Positions 1 to 8,076 of a stretch of DNA of 64,000 bases are shown piece after piece. The notes under the pieces are model-generated. The model had not been told where the DNA came from. It saw nothing but the letters and a program-made list of their open reading frames with translations, and ran no database searches. Each line of letters begins with the position of its first letter. Within the stretch, counting starts at the first letter, position 1. Location: contig PMBI01000050.1 in the NCBI GenBank assembly GCA_003153775.1, forward strand, positions 23,499-87,498. The letters run 5' to 3'. The position numbers were made by a program, and so were the translations under genes. Origin of the DNA: Syntrophaceae bacterium. Its GTDB lineage: Bacteria > Desulfobacterota > Syntrophia > Syntrophales > UBA2185.

Positions 1-531
1 GATGTTAACGGCCAGCTGCCCTTCACGCATGTGGCAGGATATGAGGCCGGCATTGCACTGACCAATTCAATTCTCCATCTCCCCCGCAAGGCGGATTATG
101 GTCGGGTGGGATGGTGCACCTATACAGATCCGGAAGTCGCCAGCGTCGGACTCAATGAGAAACGCGCACGGAAGGAAGGGATCGATTATCAGATCATAGA
201 AGAATTTTTCGTGGATAACGACCGCGCCCTTGCCGAGGGGGAGGGTCTCGGCAAGATCAAGCTTCTTCTCAATCCCCAGGGAAAGCTGCTCGGCTGTCAG
301 ATCATCGGCAGCTACGCCGGGGAACTCATCCACGAATGGGTCGTTGCCATGGCGGGCAATGTCAAGCTCTCCACAATCGCCGGCGCCGTTCATATCTATC
401 CGACACTGTCGGAGATTTCCAAGCGCGCTGCCGGTCAGTACTTTGCCGGCAAGATTTTCAGCGACACGACGAAAAAGATCCTGCGCTTTCTCTTCAGTCT
501 CAAAGGAAGGGCCTGCACGCCGCAGTCCTGA
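1..531 (+). CDS. Pyridine nucleotide-disulfide oxidoreductase, C-terminal part (Lpd/mercuric-reductase-like)
   Basis: The reading frame is open from base 1, so the N-terminal FAD/NAD part lies outside the window; about 176 residues are visible. The visible part begins with the FAD-contacting stretch GQLPFTHVAGYEAG, followed by the dimerisation domain: TDPEVASVGLNE and the C-terminal HIYPTLSE. That His-Glu pair, from the partner subunit, is the acid/base dyad in dihydrolipoamide dehydrogenase and mercuric reductase. The YPT form is commoner in the MerA-like/SidA-VIA38-neighbour type than in true Lpd (HAHPT), so it is probably a flavin disulfide reductase of undetermined substrate. No Cys-Cys pair typical of the MerA C-terminus is present; the protein ends KGRACTPQS. 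Although hgcAB is only about 6 kb away, nothing links the two directly. Confidence 0.85.
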   Translation, partial: DVNGQLPFTHVAGYEAGIALTNSILHLPRKADYGRVGWCTYTDPEVASVGLNEKRARKEGIDYQIIEEFFVDNDRALAEGEGLGKIKLLLNPQGKLLGCQIIGSYAGELIHEWVVAMAGNVKLSTIAGAVHIYPTLSEISKRAAGQYFAGKIFSDTTKKILRFLFSLKGRACTPQS

Positions 532-735
532 ACTACCGTCTGCAGTGCAATAGACACTTACCGGTTACCAGTCTCAATGACCCATAATCGGCGGCCAGCG
601 CGATTCTCCATGCGGATAAAATGTTGACCATATACCCGAAGAGTGTTACACAGCGCCGGGAATAGGACGGCGCAAAGTCTTTTCCGCTTCCGTAATTCCC
701 GACGAATTGCGTCGATTATCCGGGTGTGAGACACG

Positions 736-1350
736 ATGCATAAATTATTTCTGTTTGATTTTGACGGCGTCCTCGTCGATTCCCTCGCGGTATATGAACG
801 AAGGGTGCGGCTTTGCCTAAAAAAAATTGGGAGCCCAGCCGTTCAGAGCCGGGACGATTTCCTGGCCTTGTTTGAAGATAATTTTTATGAGGGCATTGTA
901 AAGAAGGGTATAGACCTCGTGGCATTTATGAATGCGTCAATATCAATTCCCACGGAGGACGACCGCGATCAGATGTCGCCCTTTGCGCCCCTTTTGCCCG
1001 TCCTCATGGAATTGAAAAAGGACAATATTCTTGCGGTAATATCATCAAATGTGTCGACGGTGATTAATGATATACTCTCCAGGCACGGGTTTGACGGCTG
1101 TTTCAGGGATGTCCTGGGAGCCGACTCCGGCTACAGCAAGATAGAAAAAATCCACCACGCCATGGATTCTTTCCAGGTGCGAAAGGATAAGACATATTAC
1201 ATAGGCGATACGACGGGAGACATAAAAGAGGCGCGTCTGGCAGGGGTAAAGACGGTCGCCGTGACCTGGGGCTGGCACTCCAAAGAAAAACTCGAGACCG
1301 TCAAGCCTGATTATCTCATCGAGGCTGCCGATGAATTGCTCATCATTTGA
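736..1350 (+). CDS. HAD-superfamily hydrolase, phosphoglycolate-phosphatase-like
   Basis: A 204-residue HAD phosphatase. Motif I is FDFDGVLVDS (residues 6-15, nucleophile Asp), motif II is the ISSNVS segment near residue 100, and motif IV is YIGDTTGDIKEA near residues 155-166, after an all-alpha cap of class C1 type. Size and motifs fit the Gph/PgmB-like group that dephosphorylates small phosphometabolites; the substrate cannot be read from sequence. It stands alone between the preceding flavoprotein and the convergent FmdB gene, with about 200 bases upstream that hold no gene. Confidence 0.85.
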   Translation: MHKLFLFDFDGVLVDSLAVYERRVRLCLKKIGSPAVQSRDDFLALFEDNFYEGIVKKGIDLVAFMNASISIPTEDDRDQMSPFAPLLPVLMELKKDNILAVISSNVSTVINDILSRHGFDGCFRDVLGADSGYSKIEKIHHAMDSFQVRKDKTYYIGDTTGDIKEARLAGVKTVAVTWGWHSKEKLETVKPDYLIEAADELLII

Positions 1351-1423
1351 TCGCAGACAGGGCCCGGAAGTGTTTCCAGCTTGTCATCGGGAACACGGCG
1401 ATCCAATGACGGAGAAAATAGCC

Positions 1424-1915
1424 TTACAGATCATAGAGGGTTTCATCAATCCTGGGTTTTGCTTTGCTCGCTCCCTTTTTCCGTTTCTCCCCAAAGATAA
1501 GAGGTTCTTCACCTTCCAGTAGGTCCCCCATTTCGGCTTCTATCTTTTCAGGGTCTTCCCCTCTTTCCATGCGGCTCAGGGCTTCTTCCATGCCCGGCCC
1601 CAGATTCATTCCGGCGGCATCGGAGAGTTTCCTCATCAGCATGGCCGCCTGGCGGGGATCGTCTTCATTAAGCTTGTCCGCTTCGCCGGCCAGCATCGCC
1701 ATCGCCTTTTCCATCTTCGCTTCATCCATCGGAGGCATTCCCTCATCGGCTGCTTCATCTTGTCTTCCGGATACTCTGGCGAAAATCGACATCTGCCTCT
1801 TTAATTTTACTCTTTTACACCTCGGACAATTGGGGACCTTGTCGGTGTTTATGCTCTTTGAGTAAAAGCTGTAGATCGTATTGCACCTGCGGCAGTAAAA
1901 TTCATAGATCGGCAT
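1424..1915 (-). CDS. FmdB-family zinc-ribbon protein
   Basis: 163 residues. The N-terminus MPIYEFYCRRCNTIYSF with a second CPRC pair around residues 30-33 is the FmdB/CxxC_CxxC zinc ribbon (putative regulatory protein family). The remaining 120 residues are acidic and helix-prone (MPPMDEAKMEKAMAMLAG, EEALSRMERGEDPEKIEAEM) and are typical of the longer deltaproteobacterial version of the family. The exact role is unknown; a DNA- or protein-binding function is inferred only from the zinc ribbon. It is transcribed away from the M48 protease gene upstream on the same strand, 71 bases apart, so they may be co-transcribed. Confidence 0.85.
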   Translation of the reverse strand: MPIYEFYCRRCNTIYSFYSKSINTDKVPNCPRCKRVKLKRQMSIFARVSGRQDEAADEGMPPMDEAKMEKAMAMLAGEADKLNEDDPRQAAMLMRKLSDAAGMNLGPGMEEALSRMERGEDPEKIEAEMGDLLEGEEPLIFGEKRKKGASKAKPRIDETLYDL

Positions 1916-1986
1916 TACAACTTACCTCTTCAGGAATCTTTCTTTCATAGTCTAATAATCTTACCGTTAAAATCAAGAGGCTTTTA

Positions 1987-3255
1987 TTATGGTTCTTGGG
2001 AGTCTTTCATCCGCATCAGGCGGGCAATCCGTTCCGTCAGCGGGGGATGTGAATAATAGAACCACGCATAAAACGGGTGGGGATGGAGATTGGCGAGATT
2101 GTCTTTTGCAAGACGTTTCAGCGCGTTTATCATGGGTATGGTGGTGCCGACGAGGCTGTGACAGAAGTCATCCGCTTCCCGCTCGTATCTTCTTGTAAGC
2201 ATAGCCCCTATCGGCGTCAGAAAAAAAGCGACAGGTCCAAAAAGAGCGGCAATCAATAAGAGGCCCACATAAGGGAGCTTCTCAGCGAAACCGAATGTTT
2301 GATAGAGCAGGGGCCAGTCTACGAGGCGATAGACCAGATAGAGGAAGGCGAGAGAAACGGTCTCGGTAAGAATCAGTTGCTTCATGATGTGCCTCTTTTT
2401 CCAGTGCCCCGCCTCATGGGCCAGGACGGACAGTATCTCTTCAGGCGTATGGGATTTGAGCAGGGTATCATAAAGGACGATGCGTTTTGTCTTCCCCAGA
2501 CCGGTAAAATAGGCGTTGGTGTGTTTGCTCCTTTTCCCTGCGTCGATCTGGAAAACCCCGCCGGTTTTCAGCCCCACCTTTGCCATGAGGGCAATGATAG
2601 CTTCTTTCAATGCCTCATCTTCAATGGGTGCGAATTTGTTGAAAAGGGGTGCTATCAGAACAGGATAGAGCCAAAGAATGAGAATCTGGAAAGCGGAAAA
2701 GAAAAGCCAGGCCCAGAGCCACCAGGTATGTTCGGCATAATAGACCAGAGCAAGCATGGCGCCGAAAAGAATCCCCGAGAGAATTCCCGATATCAGAAGG
2801 CCCTTGATGAGATCCGTAATCCACAATCTTACCGTCATGGTGCTGAATCCATATCTCTTCTCAATCACAAATATACTGTAGAGACTGAAGGGGATATCCA
2901 GAATGCCGCTCAACAAGGCGAGAATGCCAAAAAAAACCAGGCCGGACAGGACGAAATGGAGATGCCAGGAGAGTATTATGCCGACCAGCAGCGGCAGGAA
3001 TCCGCTTAGAAGGACCAGAAGAGTAACTGCATCATCAAAGAAATATGCTATAGAGCCAAACAGTGCTGATTCGGCAGTGTATGCTGTCATGCGCGCAAGA
3101 GTAGCCTCGTCGATCTCTCCTTCGAAGACCTCAGGTACATCGTGGCCGTGCCGGCGCAGATGCCGGACATTCATATACGCGATGAGTAAACGGAATGCGG
3201 AGCTTGCGGCAAAGGCAGCGAGGAAGGCGATTAAGAGTATATTCCACTGCACCAT
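1987..3255 (-). CDS. M48-family integral-membrane metalloprotease (Ste24/CAAX-protease type)
   Basis: 422 residues with an N-terminal five-to-six-helix membrane region (residues 1-200) and the zinc-protease site HEAGH at residues 280-284, preceded by NAYFTGLGKTKRIVLYDTLL, the usual Ste24 signature. The third zinc ligand is expected in RRYEREADDF near residue 365. The domain order is Peptidase_M48_N then Peptidase_M48. Bacterial members are thought to act in membrane-protein quality control. No clear Shine-Dalgarno is seen before the ATG at 3255. It follows the LOG-like gene by 24 bases, suggesting one transcript. Confidence 0.93.
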   Translation of the reverse strand: MVQWNILLIAFLAAFAASSAFRLLIAYMNVRHLRRHGHDVPEVFEGEIDEATLARMTAYTAESALFGSIAYFFDDAVTLLVLLSGFLPLLVGIILSWHLHFVLSGLVFFGILALLSGILDIPFSLYSIFVIEKRYGFSTMTVRLWITDLIKGLLISGILSGILFGAMLALVYYAEHTWWLWAWLFFSAFQILILWLYPVLIAPLFNKFAPIEDEALKEAIIALMAKVGLKTGGVFQIDAGKRSKHTNAYFTGLGKTKRIVLYDTLLKSHTPEEILSVLAHEAGHWKKRHIMKQLILTETVSLAFLYLVYRLVDWPLLYQTFGFAEKLPYVGLLLIAALFGPVAFFLTPIGAMLTRRYEREADDFCHSLVGTTIPMINALKRLAKDNLANLHPHPFYAWFYYSHPPLTERIARLMRMKDSQEP

Positions 3256-3279
3256 AAATTATATCTTATATCCATATTC

Positions 3280-3819
3280 TTAAGCGGGCCTTGCGTCCCG
3301 GTCGTGGTGGCGCAGTCTTTCCAGTTTCTTTTCAATCTCCCGGAGAACTTCCTCAACTGTACTGACTGCCATAAAATCATGATCCTCGGGGATCGTAAAT
3401 GGTGGAGCGTGAAGACTTATCACGGGAGTCCCGTTGCGGATGGCAATGGCTATTTCAGACAGGGTACCGGCGCCTCCGCTCAGGGCCACAAGGATATGCG
3501 GCGTCTTGGCATTGATGACATTTCTTGCATCATACATCCCCGTGAAGATCGGAATATCAACAAACTCATTCGGGTATTCTTCCAGGGGGTGCTGTCTGTC
3601 ATTAGGGAGAACGCCGATAACAAGCCCTCCTGCCTTATGCGCCCCTTCACAGGCAGCCCTCATGACACCAGGCCCGCCGCCTGTAAGCAGCACGTAACCA
3701 CGCGCGGCAATGGCTTCACCCAGACGCCGGGCGTCTTCCATGACCGCCGGAGAAGTATCGCGGTGACTTCCCATAACCCCGATGATGTATGGTTTTCTTG
3801 CAACTGAAATTGTCGGCAT
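3280..3819 (-). CDS. LOG-like nucleotide-binding protein (TIGR00725 type)
   Basis: About 180 residues from the ATG at 3819; an in-frame TTG 36 bases further upstream is also open. A Rossmann-like fold is indicated by IGVMGSH near the start, GGGPGVMRAACEGA and SGGAGTLSEIAIA. The last replaces the PGGxGTxxE of cytokinin-activating LOG phosphoribohydrolases, as in the TIGR00725 subgroup annotated as possible lysine decarboxylase or molybdenum-carrier-like. The function is likely binding or hydrolysis of a nucleotide, but substrate and catalytic competence are unknown. It shares its strand with the M48 gene. Confidence 0.8.
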   Translation of the reverse strand: MPTISVARKPYIIGVMGSHRDTSPAVMEDARRLGEAIAARGYVLLTGGGPGVMRAACEGAHKAGGLVIGVLPNDRQHPLEEYPNEFVDIPIFTGMYDARNVINAKTPHILVALSGGAGTLSEIAIAIRNGTPVISLHAPPFTIPEDHDFMAVSTVEEVLREIEKKLERLRHHDRDARPA

Positions 3820-3913
3820 CGGAAGTTCTTTAACAAATGAAGCCGAGAACGACAAGAAAAATATAAACCTCCACGTTGACAGGAAATGGAAAAAGTGGTG
3901 ATATGCGCGCGAA

Positions 3914-4903
3914 ATGAAAGGAGACCAAAGACCGTTGATTGAAAAGATAGCGGAAGATTTTTACATGATCACCCTGCCCATGCCCTTCCGGCTGAAGCAC
4001 GTCCATATGTTCGCCCTTGTGCATAACGGCAGCGTTTCTCTTTTTGATACCGGCATGAATACGCCGGAGACCTTCTCGACGCTTGAGGAGTCCCTGAAAT
4101 CCGTAGGCAGGGGCGTTCGTGACATAGATCGTATATTCATAACCCATTTCCATACGGATCATTGCGGCATAGCGGGCCGTATCCAGGAGATATCCGGGGC
4201 GGCAATTGCCATGTCCGGGATGGATGCGCAGAGAATTCATAACGATCAGAAGAAGGGAACCGATTTTGATCAGGTAAAGAAATTCTATCGTGAGCAGGGG
4301 CTGAGAGAAAAGATTATCGATAACCTGTTGGAGCTCCTTATCTCTTTCCGAAAGGCAACGATCCCCTTCAAGGTCGATATGAATCTTGAAGACCGCGGGT
4401 CGCAGAAGGTGGGCGAAAGGGAGTTTGAGGCAATATCGGTTCCGGGCCATACGATAGGGCAGATGTGCTTCTTCTTCCGGAGGGAAGGAATACTGCTCTC
4501 CGGCGATCATATCCTGCCGGAGATCACGCCTAATCTCAGTCCCGATCCCTATAATCCCGGTTTTCGGCCTCTCAAGAGCTTTCTGGACTCACTCGGGCGT
4601 GTTGAAGACCTCCCTGTCGTCAAGGTCTATCCGGCCCATGGCGATCCGTTTTCAAACCTGAAGGTGCGGGTGGAAGAAATCAGGGAACACCACAGGGAGA
4701 GAAAAGGCCTTGTGCTTGAATCCGTCAAAGGAGGCCCGAAGACGACATATCAGGTTTCACTGGATATCTTCGGACGAGACCTGCCTGAGTTTGATCAGTT
4801 CCTGGCCGTCAATGAAACGTACGTGCACTTGCTTGAGCTCCTGGAAGAGGGTCTCATCAGACAGAAAATGTCCGGGCACCATCTGATTCATTCTGCTGCT
4901 TAG
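3914..4903 (+). CDS. MBL-fold metallo-hydrolase
   Basis: 329 residues. HFHTDHCGIAG near residues 76-86 is the HxHxDH zinc motif of the metallo-beta-lactamase fold; SVPGHTIGQMCFF, LLSGDHILPEITP and VYPAHGDPF supply the remaining metal ligands. The C-terminal 70 residues form the extra helical domain of the glyoxalase-II-like/LACTB2 group. It is divergent from the LOG-like gene. An internal TTG at 3935 follows a better purine-rich stretch (aaaggag) and could be the true start. The substrate is unknown, perhaps a thioester or phosphodiester. Confidence 0.87.
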   Translation: MKGDQRPLIEKIAEDFYMITLPMPFRLKHVHMFALVHNGSVSLFDTGMNTPETFSTLEESLKSVGRGVRDIDRIFITHFHTDHCGIAGRIQEISGAAIAMSGMDAQRIHNDQKKGTDFDQVKKFYREQGLREKIIDNLLELLISFRKATIPFKVDMNLEDRGSQKVGEREFEAISVPGHTIGQMCFFFRREGILLSGDHILPEITPNLSPDPYNPGFRPLKSFLDSLGRVEDLPVVKVYPAHGDPFSNLKVRVEEIREHHRERKGLVLESVKGGPKTTYQVSLDIFGRDLPEFDQFLAVNETYVHLLELLEEGLIRQKMSGHHLIHSAA

Positions 4904-4954
4904 CCTATTGACGAAATTCCCCTCTGCTTTTCAAGGGTGGCACTCCTCTTTCAT

Positions 4955-5407
4955 TTATCCCCGGGGTTTTGTTTTCTTCTTTGTCTTACCGGAAACCTGC
5001 ATGATTACCCGCCTCTGCCTCGGCCGGTTGTCAAAATCAATAAATACGATCTGCTGCCACGTTCCCAATTGCAGACGCCCGCTGATTACAGGAATGGTTA
5101 GGGATGGACCGAGGAGGGCAGCTCTTACATGGGCGTGTCCGTTTCCATCGCCCCATCGTTCGTTGTGCCGGTAGTATTTGCCCTCAGGCGCGAGGTTTTC
5201 TATTGCCTCCTTGAGATCGCCGACGGCGCCGTGTTCATATTCTATCGTCGTTATGGCGCCCGTAGAACCGGGAACGAAGAGAAGCACCTGGCCGTCTTCG
5301 AGACTTGTTTCAGCAACCCGGTCTAACACCTGCCGGGTCAAGTCAATAACATCGGTATTCCCTGATGTGGTAAAGGAAAGGTCAAACGTTGTCATCTCCA
5401 CAGCCAT
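4955..5407 (-). CDS. YjbQ-type secondary thiamine-phosphate synthase (UPF0047)
   Basis: About 150 residues. VLLFVPGSTGAITTIEYEHG, the RHNERWGDGNGHAHVRA segment and GTWQQIVFIDFDNRPRQRRV are the conserved blocks of the UPF0047/YjbQ family, which can condense HMP-PP and THZ-P weakly and is often annotated as secondary thiamine-phosphate synthase. The aaagg ribosome site is best spaced for the ATG at 5407; a start three codons earlier (5416) is possible. The gene is monocistronic and convergent with the MBL gene upstream. A true thiE lies at 19 kb, so this is probably not the main enzyme. Confidence 0.88.
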   Translation of the reverse strand: MAVEMTTFDLSFTTSGNTDVIDLTRQVLDRVAETSLEDGQVLLFVPGSTGAITTIEYEHGAVGDLKEAIENLAPEGKYYRHNERWGDGNGHAHVRAALLGPSLTIPVISGRLQLGTWQQIVFIDFDNRPRQRRVIMQVSGKTKKKTKPRG

Positions 5408-5529
5408 ATATGACATCCTTTCATCTGCAATAAAGAATCCCCGGGCGTCTCCACCTTCAATGTATCCCGCTTTGACCCATCGGAGATATAAACGATAACT
5501 CTCGCCTCATCCAAGAGTCAAAGTCTGCT

Positions 5530-6195
5530 CTATATATACGGGAAGACGTGCTTCTGCACCATTTGAAAATTCTTCTTCACCTCACTCGCGCCGTCTATGA
5601 TGTTCATGTGACCCGGGAAGAGCGCTTCTATGTCCAGCTTGGAAAGGGTTACAATGCTTTGCTTCAGCAAGGAGCCGCCGCCGCCCGCGAAATCTGTTCT
5701 TCCCACATTCTGATAGAAGATTACATCCCCGGAGAAGATAACCTTCCGGGAAGGCCAGTAAAGACCGATGGAACCCGGGGAATGTCCCGGTATGAGAAGA
5801 ATTTCAAATGATTCCTCTCCCAGGACGATCTTGCCTTCCGTAAGGGGAAGATCGACGCGTACGACGGGAGGGTTCATGCCAAACAGGTTGTAGAGGCTGG
5901 CGCCTGCGCCTTTTAAGAACTCTATCTCTTTTTCGTGAAGGCCTACTTTCACATCCGAGTCATTAAACAAGACGGACCCTTCAAAGTGATCGGGGTGGGA
6001 ATGGGTGTTGATAACGTACTTGATCGCACTTTTCTCTATCCCGTCTTCTTCCATGCTTTCAAGAAGGTTAGGCACGAAACCCTTCAATCCGGGATCGACG
6101 ATGGCGTTGACACTGCCGCCTATATAAAAGCTGTTACAGTTATTTTCAAAAGAGTCTGTCCATTCATAAACATAGATGTCATCTGCAAATCTCAT
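5530..6195 (-). CDS. MBL-fold metallo-hydrolase
   Basis: 221 residues, led by an aaaggag ribosome site. NTHSHPDHFEGSVLF carries the HxHxDH zinc motif, LIPGHSPGSIGLYWP the third His and IFSGDVIF the bridging Asp; a final His lies in LFPGHMN. This is the compact glyoxalase-II-like form without an extra domain. The same fold occurs at 3914 and 25851 in the window, but the sequences differ and there is no sign of a recent duplication. It is divergent from the marR-hgcAB operon, so the 212-base gap at 6196-6407 must carry both promoters. The substrate is unknown. Confidence 0.87.
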   Translation of the reverse strand: MRFADDIYVYEWTDSFENNCNSFYIGGSVNAIVDPGLKGFVPNLLESMEEDGIEKSAIKYVINTHSHPDHFEGSVLFNDSDVKVGLHEKEIEFLKGAGASLYNLFGMNPPVVRVDLPLTEGKIVLGEESFEILLIPGHSPGSIGLYWPSRKVIFSGDVIFYQNVGRTDFAGGGGSLLKQSIVTLSKLDIEALFPGHMNIIDGASEVKKNFQMVQKHVFPYI

Positions 6196-6372
6196 AGGCT
6201 CTCCTTTTCTATATCGTATTCCATTTCTCGACTATTGCCGATTTCATAACTGCATGTGGCTATATTACTTTGGAGTACATCTACTTGCAAGAACAATGTA
6301 TTCCGTCCGCACGGCAGATCTCTCAGCTAAAGCCCGATAGAAATGAGCATTCTTCCCTGACGAAAAAAACTG

Positions 6373-6401
6373 TTGACAAAGTCTGATAATGGTTGTATAG
6401 T
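6373..6401 (+). promoter_or_regulatory. Sigma70-type promoter of marR-hgcAB
   Basis: TTGACA (6373-6378), a 17-base spacer and TATAGT (6396-6401) make a near-consensus promoter. The expected start point, six to eight bases after the -10, falls on or next to A6408, the first base of the marR ATG. No purine-rich ribosome site precedes that ATG, so the message is predicted to be leaderless. Confidence 0.75.
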
Positions 6402-6406
6402 ACAAC
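6392..6406. promoter_or_regulatory. Inverted-repeat operator over the marR-hgcAB -10
   Basis: GTTGTA-TAG-TACAAC is a perfect 6+6 inverted repeat with a 3-base centre. It contains the whole -10 hexamer and ends two bases before the marR start codon. The size and placement fit an autoregulatory MarR-dimer site that would block RNA polymerase. That the downstream MarR protein binds it is inferred. Confidence 0.65.
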
Positions 6407-6407
6407 T

Positions 6408-6872
6408 ATGAAAAAGCATACCGGATATATAAACAGGGATGTTCTCTCCCTCGTATCTGAGCTCTGTCAGGTCGTCCGCTTTTGCCGTCAGGATGCGACT
6501 TTTTGTGAGGACGTGACTTTCACCCAGTTTCTCATACTCGATGAGGTTGCAAAAAAAGGGGAGCTGAAAATGTTGGACCTTCATCAGATCCTCGCCGTTG
6601 ATAAGAGCACCACCACCAGACTCGTGAACCCGTTGGTCAGGCAGGGGCTGATTGAACGTAAGATGTCTGACCATGATTCGCGGGCAGTGAATCTGAGATT
6701 GACACAGGCAGGCAGGAAAGTTCACAAGAAAGTGTGGTTATGCCTTGAAGGTTTTGTAGGCGCCATTGAAGGACGTATTCCCGAGAGGAAAAAGAAACTC
6801 GTTTATGATGCCGTGAAGCTCTTCATCGATGCCGTGAAAAAAGCTTCGTCAGCCTGTCCGTGCAGTGAATAA
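6408..6872 (+). CDS. MarR-family transcriptional regulator upstream of hgcAB
   Basis: 154 residues from the ATG at 6408. The winged-helix core reads LQILDEVAKKGE-type text (LILDEVAKKGELKMLDLHQILAVDKSTTTRLVNPLVRQGLIERKMSDHDSRAVN in separate blocks): recognition helix DKSTTTRLVNPL, then the wing with the conserved DxR (DHDSRAVNLRLT) and the dimerisation helices. Cys residues at the N-terminal side (CQVVRFCRQ, CEDVTF) and a C-terminal SACPCSE tail are notable for a MarR protein and could sense a thiophilic metal or redox state, but this is inference. It is followed after 18 bases by hgcA on the same strand, so it is almost certainly the local regulator of the methylation genes. Confidence 0.9.
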   Translation: MKKHTGYINRDVLSLVSELCQVVRFCRQDATFCEDVTFTQFLILDEVAKKGELKMLDLHQILAVDKSTTTRLVNPLVRQGLIERKMSDHDSRAVNLRLTQAGRKVHKKVWLCLEGFVGAIEGRIPERKKKLVYDAVKLFIDAVKKASSACPCSE

Positions 6873-6890
6873 CCCCAAAGGAGCAAGAAA

Positions 6891-8066
6891 GTGTGTCAAC
6901 CTGATTGCAACACAAAAGAAAGCGAATCCTGCAAAGGTAGCAGGGAAAAAGTTTCCATTATTCTACCGGTAATTTCGCAACAGCGCGAACCGTGTGAGAT
7001 TCAGGCGGGCCTCCCCGGCCATAATCAGCCATTCGTCGTTGGTTCAATCGAGACACCCGTCAGCACCGCACCGAAGGTCGCCTCCGTCTTAACATGGCAT
7101 GATAAATGGGGAACGGTGAAAGCCCGCTGGGGTGTCGGCCGCATGGACTATACAGTTGAACCCGGCCTCTATGCCCTCGGAAATCCGGACAATGAATCGC
7201 GTGTGCTCGTTACTGCAAATTACAAGATGACTTTTGACCGTCTCCGTGAAGCCCTTCCCGGAAGGAATGCCTGGCTTCTGGTTCTCGATACGAAAGGGAT
7301 CAACGTCTGGTGTGCGGCGGGCAAAGGCACGTTTGGAACCGAGGAACTGGTACGACGTATAAAGATGAGCGGACTGGAAAGGGTCGTCGCCCACAGGGAA
7401 TTGATCCTTCCTCAGCTCTCCGGCCCTGGTGTTGCCGCCCACCTGGTGAAAAAGTTTTCTGGTTTTAAGGTCAAGTACGGCCCCATCCGGGCATCAGACC
7501 TTCCCGCCTATTTAGAAGCCGGCCTCATCGCGACGCCGGAGATGCGCTTGAAAGCCTTCCCTCTGCGTGAAAGAGTAGCCTTGATACCCATAGAACTTGT
7601 GGCGGCGTTCAAGGCAGCTCTTCTTCTCATGCTCGTCTTCTTCCTTCTCGGCGGGCTGGGAGGTCCCGCAGGATACATGGCGAATCTTATGAATTATGGC
7701 GGCTTTGCTGTCATTGCCATTTTGACGGCAATCATTTCGGGCGCTGTCCTGACGCCGGTCCTTCTCCCTCTTATTCCCGGCAGGGCTTTTTCGCTCAAGG
7801 GTTGTCTCGTAGGTGTAGTTGCTGTATTCGTCCTCTTGATAATGAGGAATCCCGACCTTAATTTCTGGCCCGGCAGGCTTGAAGCTTTATCATGGCTCCT
7901 GCTCGTACCGGCCTTAGCGGCGTATCTGGCCATGAATTTTACCGGCGCCTCAACGTATACCTCCCTTTCGGGAGTAAAAAAGGAAATGCGCATTGCGATA
8001 CCCCTGGAGATCGCTGCCGGCATTGCCGGTCTCGGTCTCTGGCTTACGTCTCGCTTTATCGCATAG
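6891..8066 (+). CDS. hgcA: HgcA, corrinoid membrane protein for mercury methylation
   Basis: 391 residues, GTG start seven bases after aaaggag. The N-terminal half is a CdhD/CFeSP-like corrinoid-binding domain; the cap-helix signature NVWCAAGK is at residues 138-145, with C141 as the lower-axial cobalt ligand that defines HgcA. After LKAFPLRER the C-terminal half has about five membrane spans (roughly 233-254, 270-295, 301-317, 331-347, 370-388) and the family-typical MNFTGASTYTSLSGVKKEM block (348-366). In the known system the methyl-corrinoid passes a methyl carbanion to Hg(II). The N-terminus is odd: cysteines at 2, 6, 14 and 35 precede the domain. The stop is 10 bases before hgcB. Confidence 0.97.
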   Translation: MCQPDCNTKESESCKGSREKVSIILPVISQQREPCEIQAGLPGHNQPFVVGSIETPVSTAPKVASVLTWHDKWGTVKARWGVGRMDYTVEPGLYALGNPDNESRVLVTANYKMTFDRLREALPGRNAWLLVLDTKGINVWCAAGKGTFGTEELVRRIKMSGLERVVAHRELILPQLSGPGVAAHLVKKFSGFKVKYGPIRASDLPAYLEAGLIATPEMRLKAFPLRERVALIPIELVAAFKAALLLMLVFFLLGGLGGPAGYMANLMNYGGFAVIAILTAIISGAVLTPVLLPLIPGRAFSLKGCLVGVVAVFVLLIMRNPDLNFWPGRLEALSWLLLVPALAAYLAMNFTGASTYTSLSGVKKEMRIAIPLEIAAGIAGLGLWLTSRFIA

Positions 8067-8076
8067 GAGCTTACAA

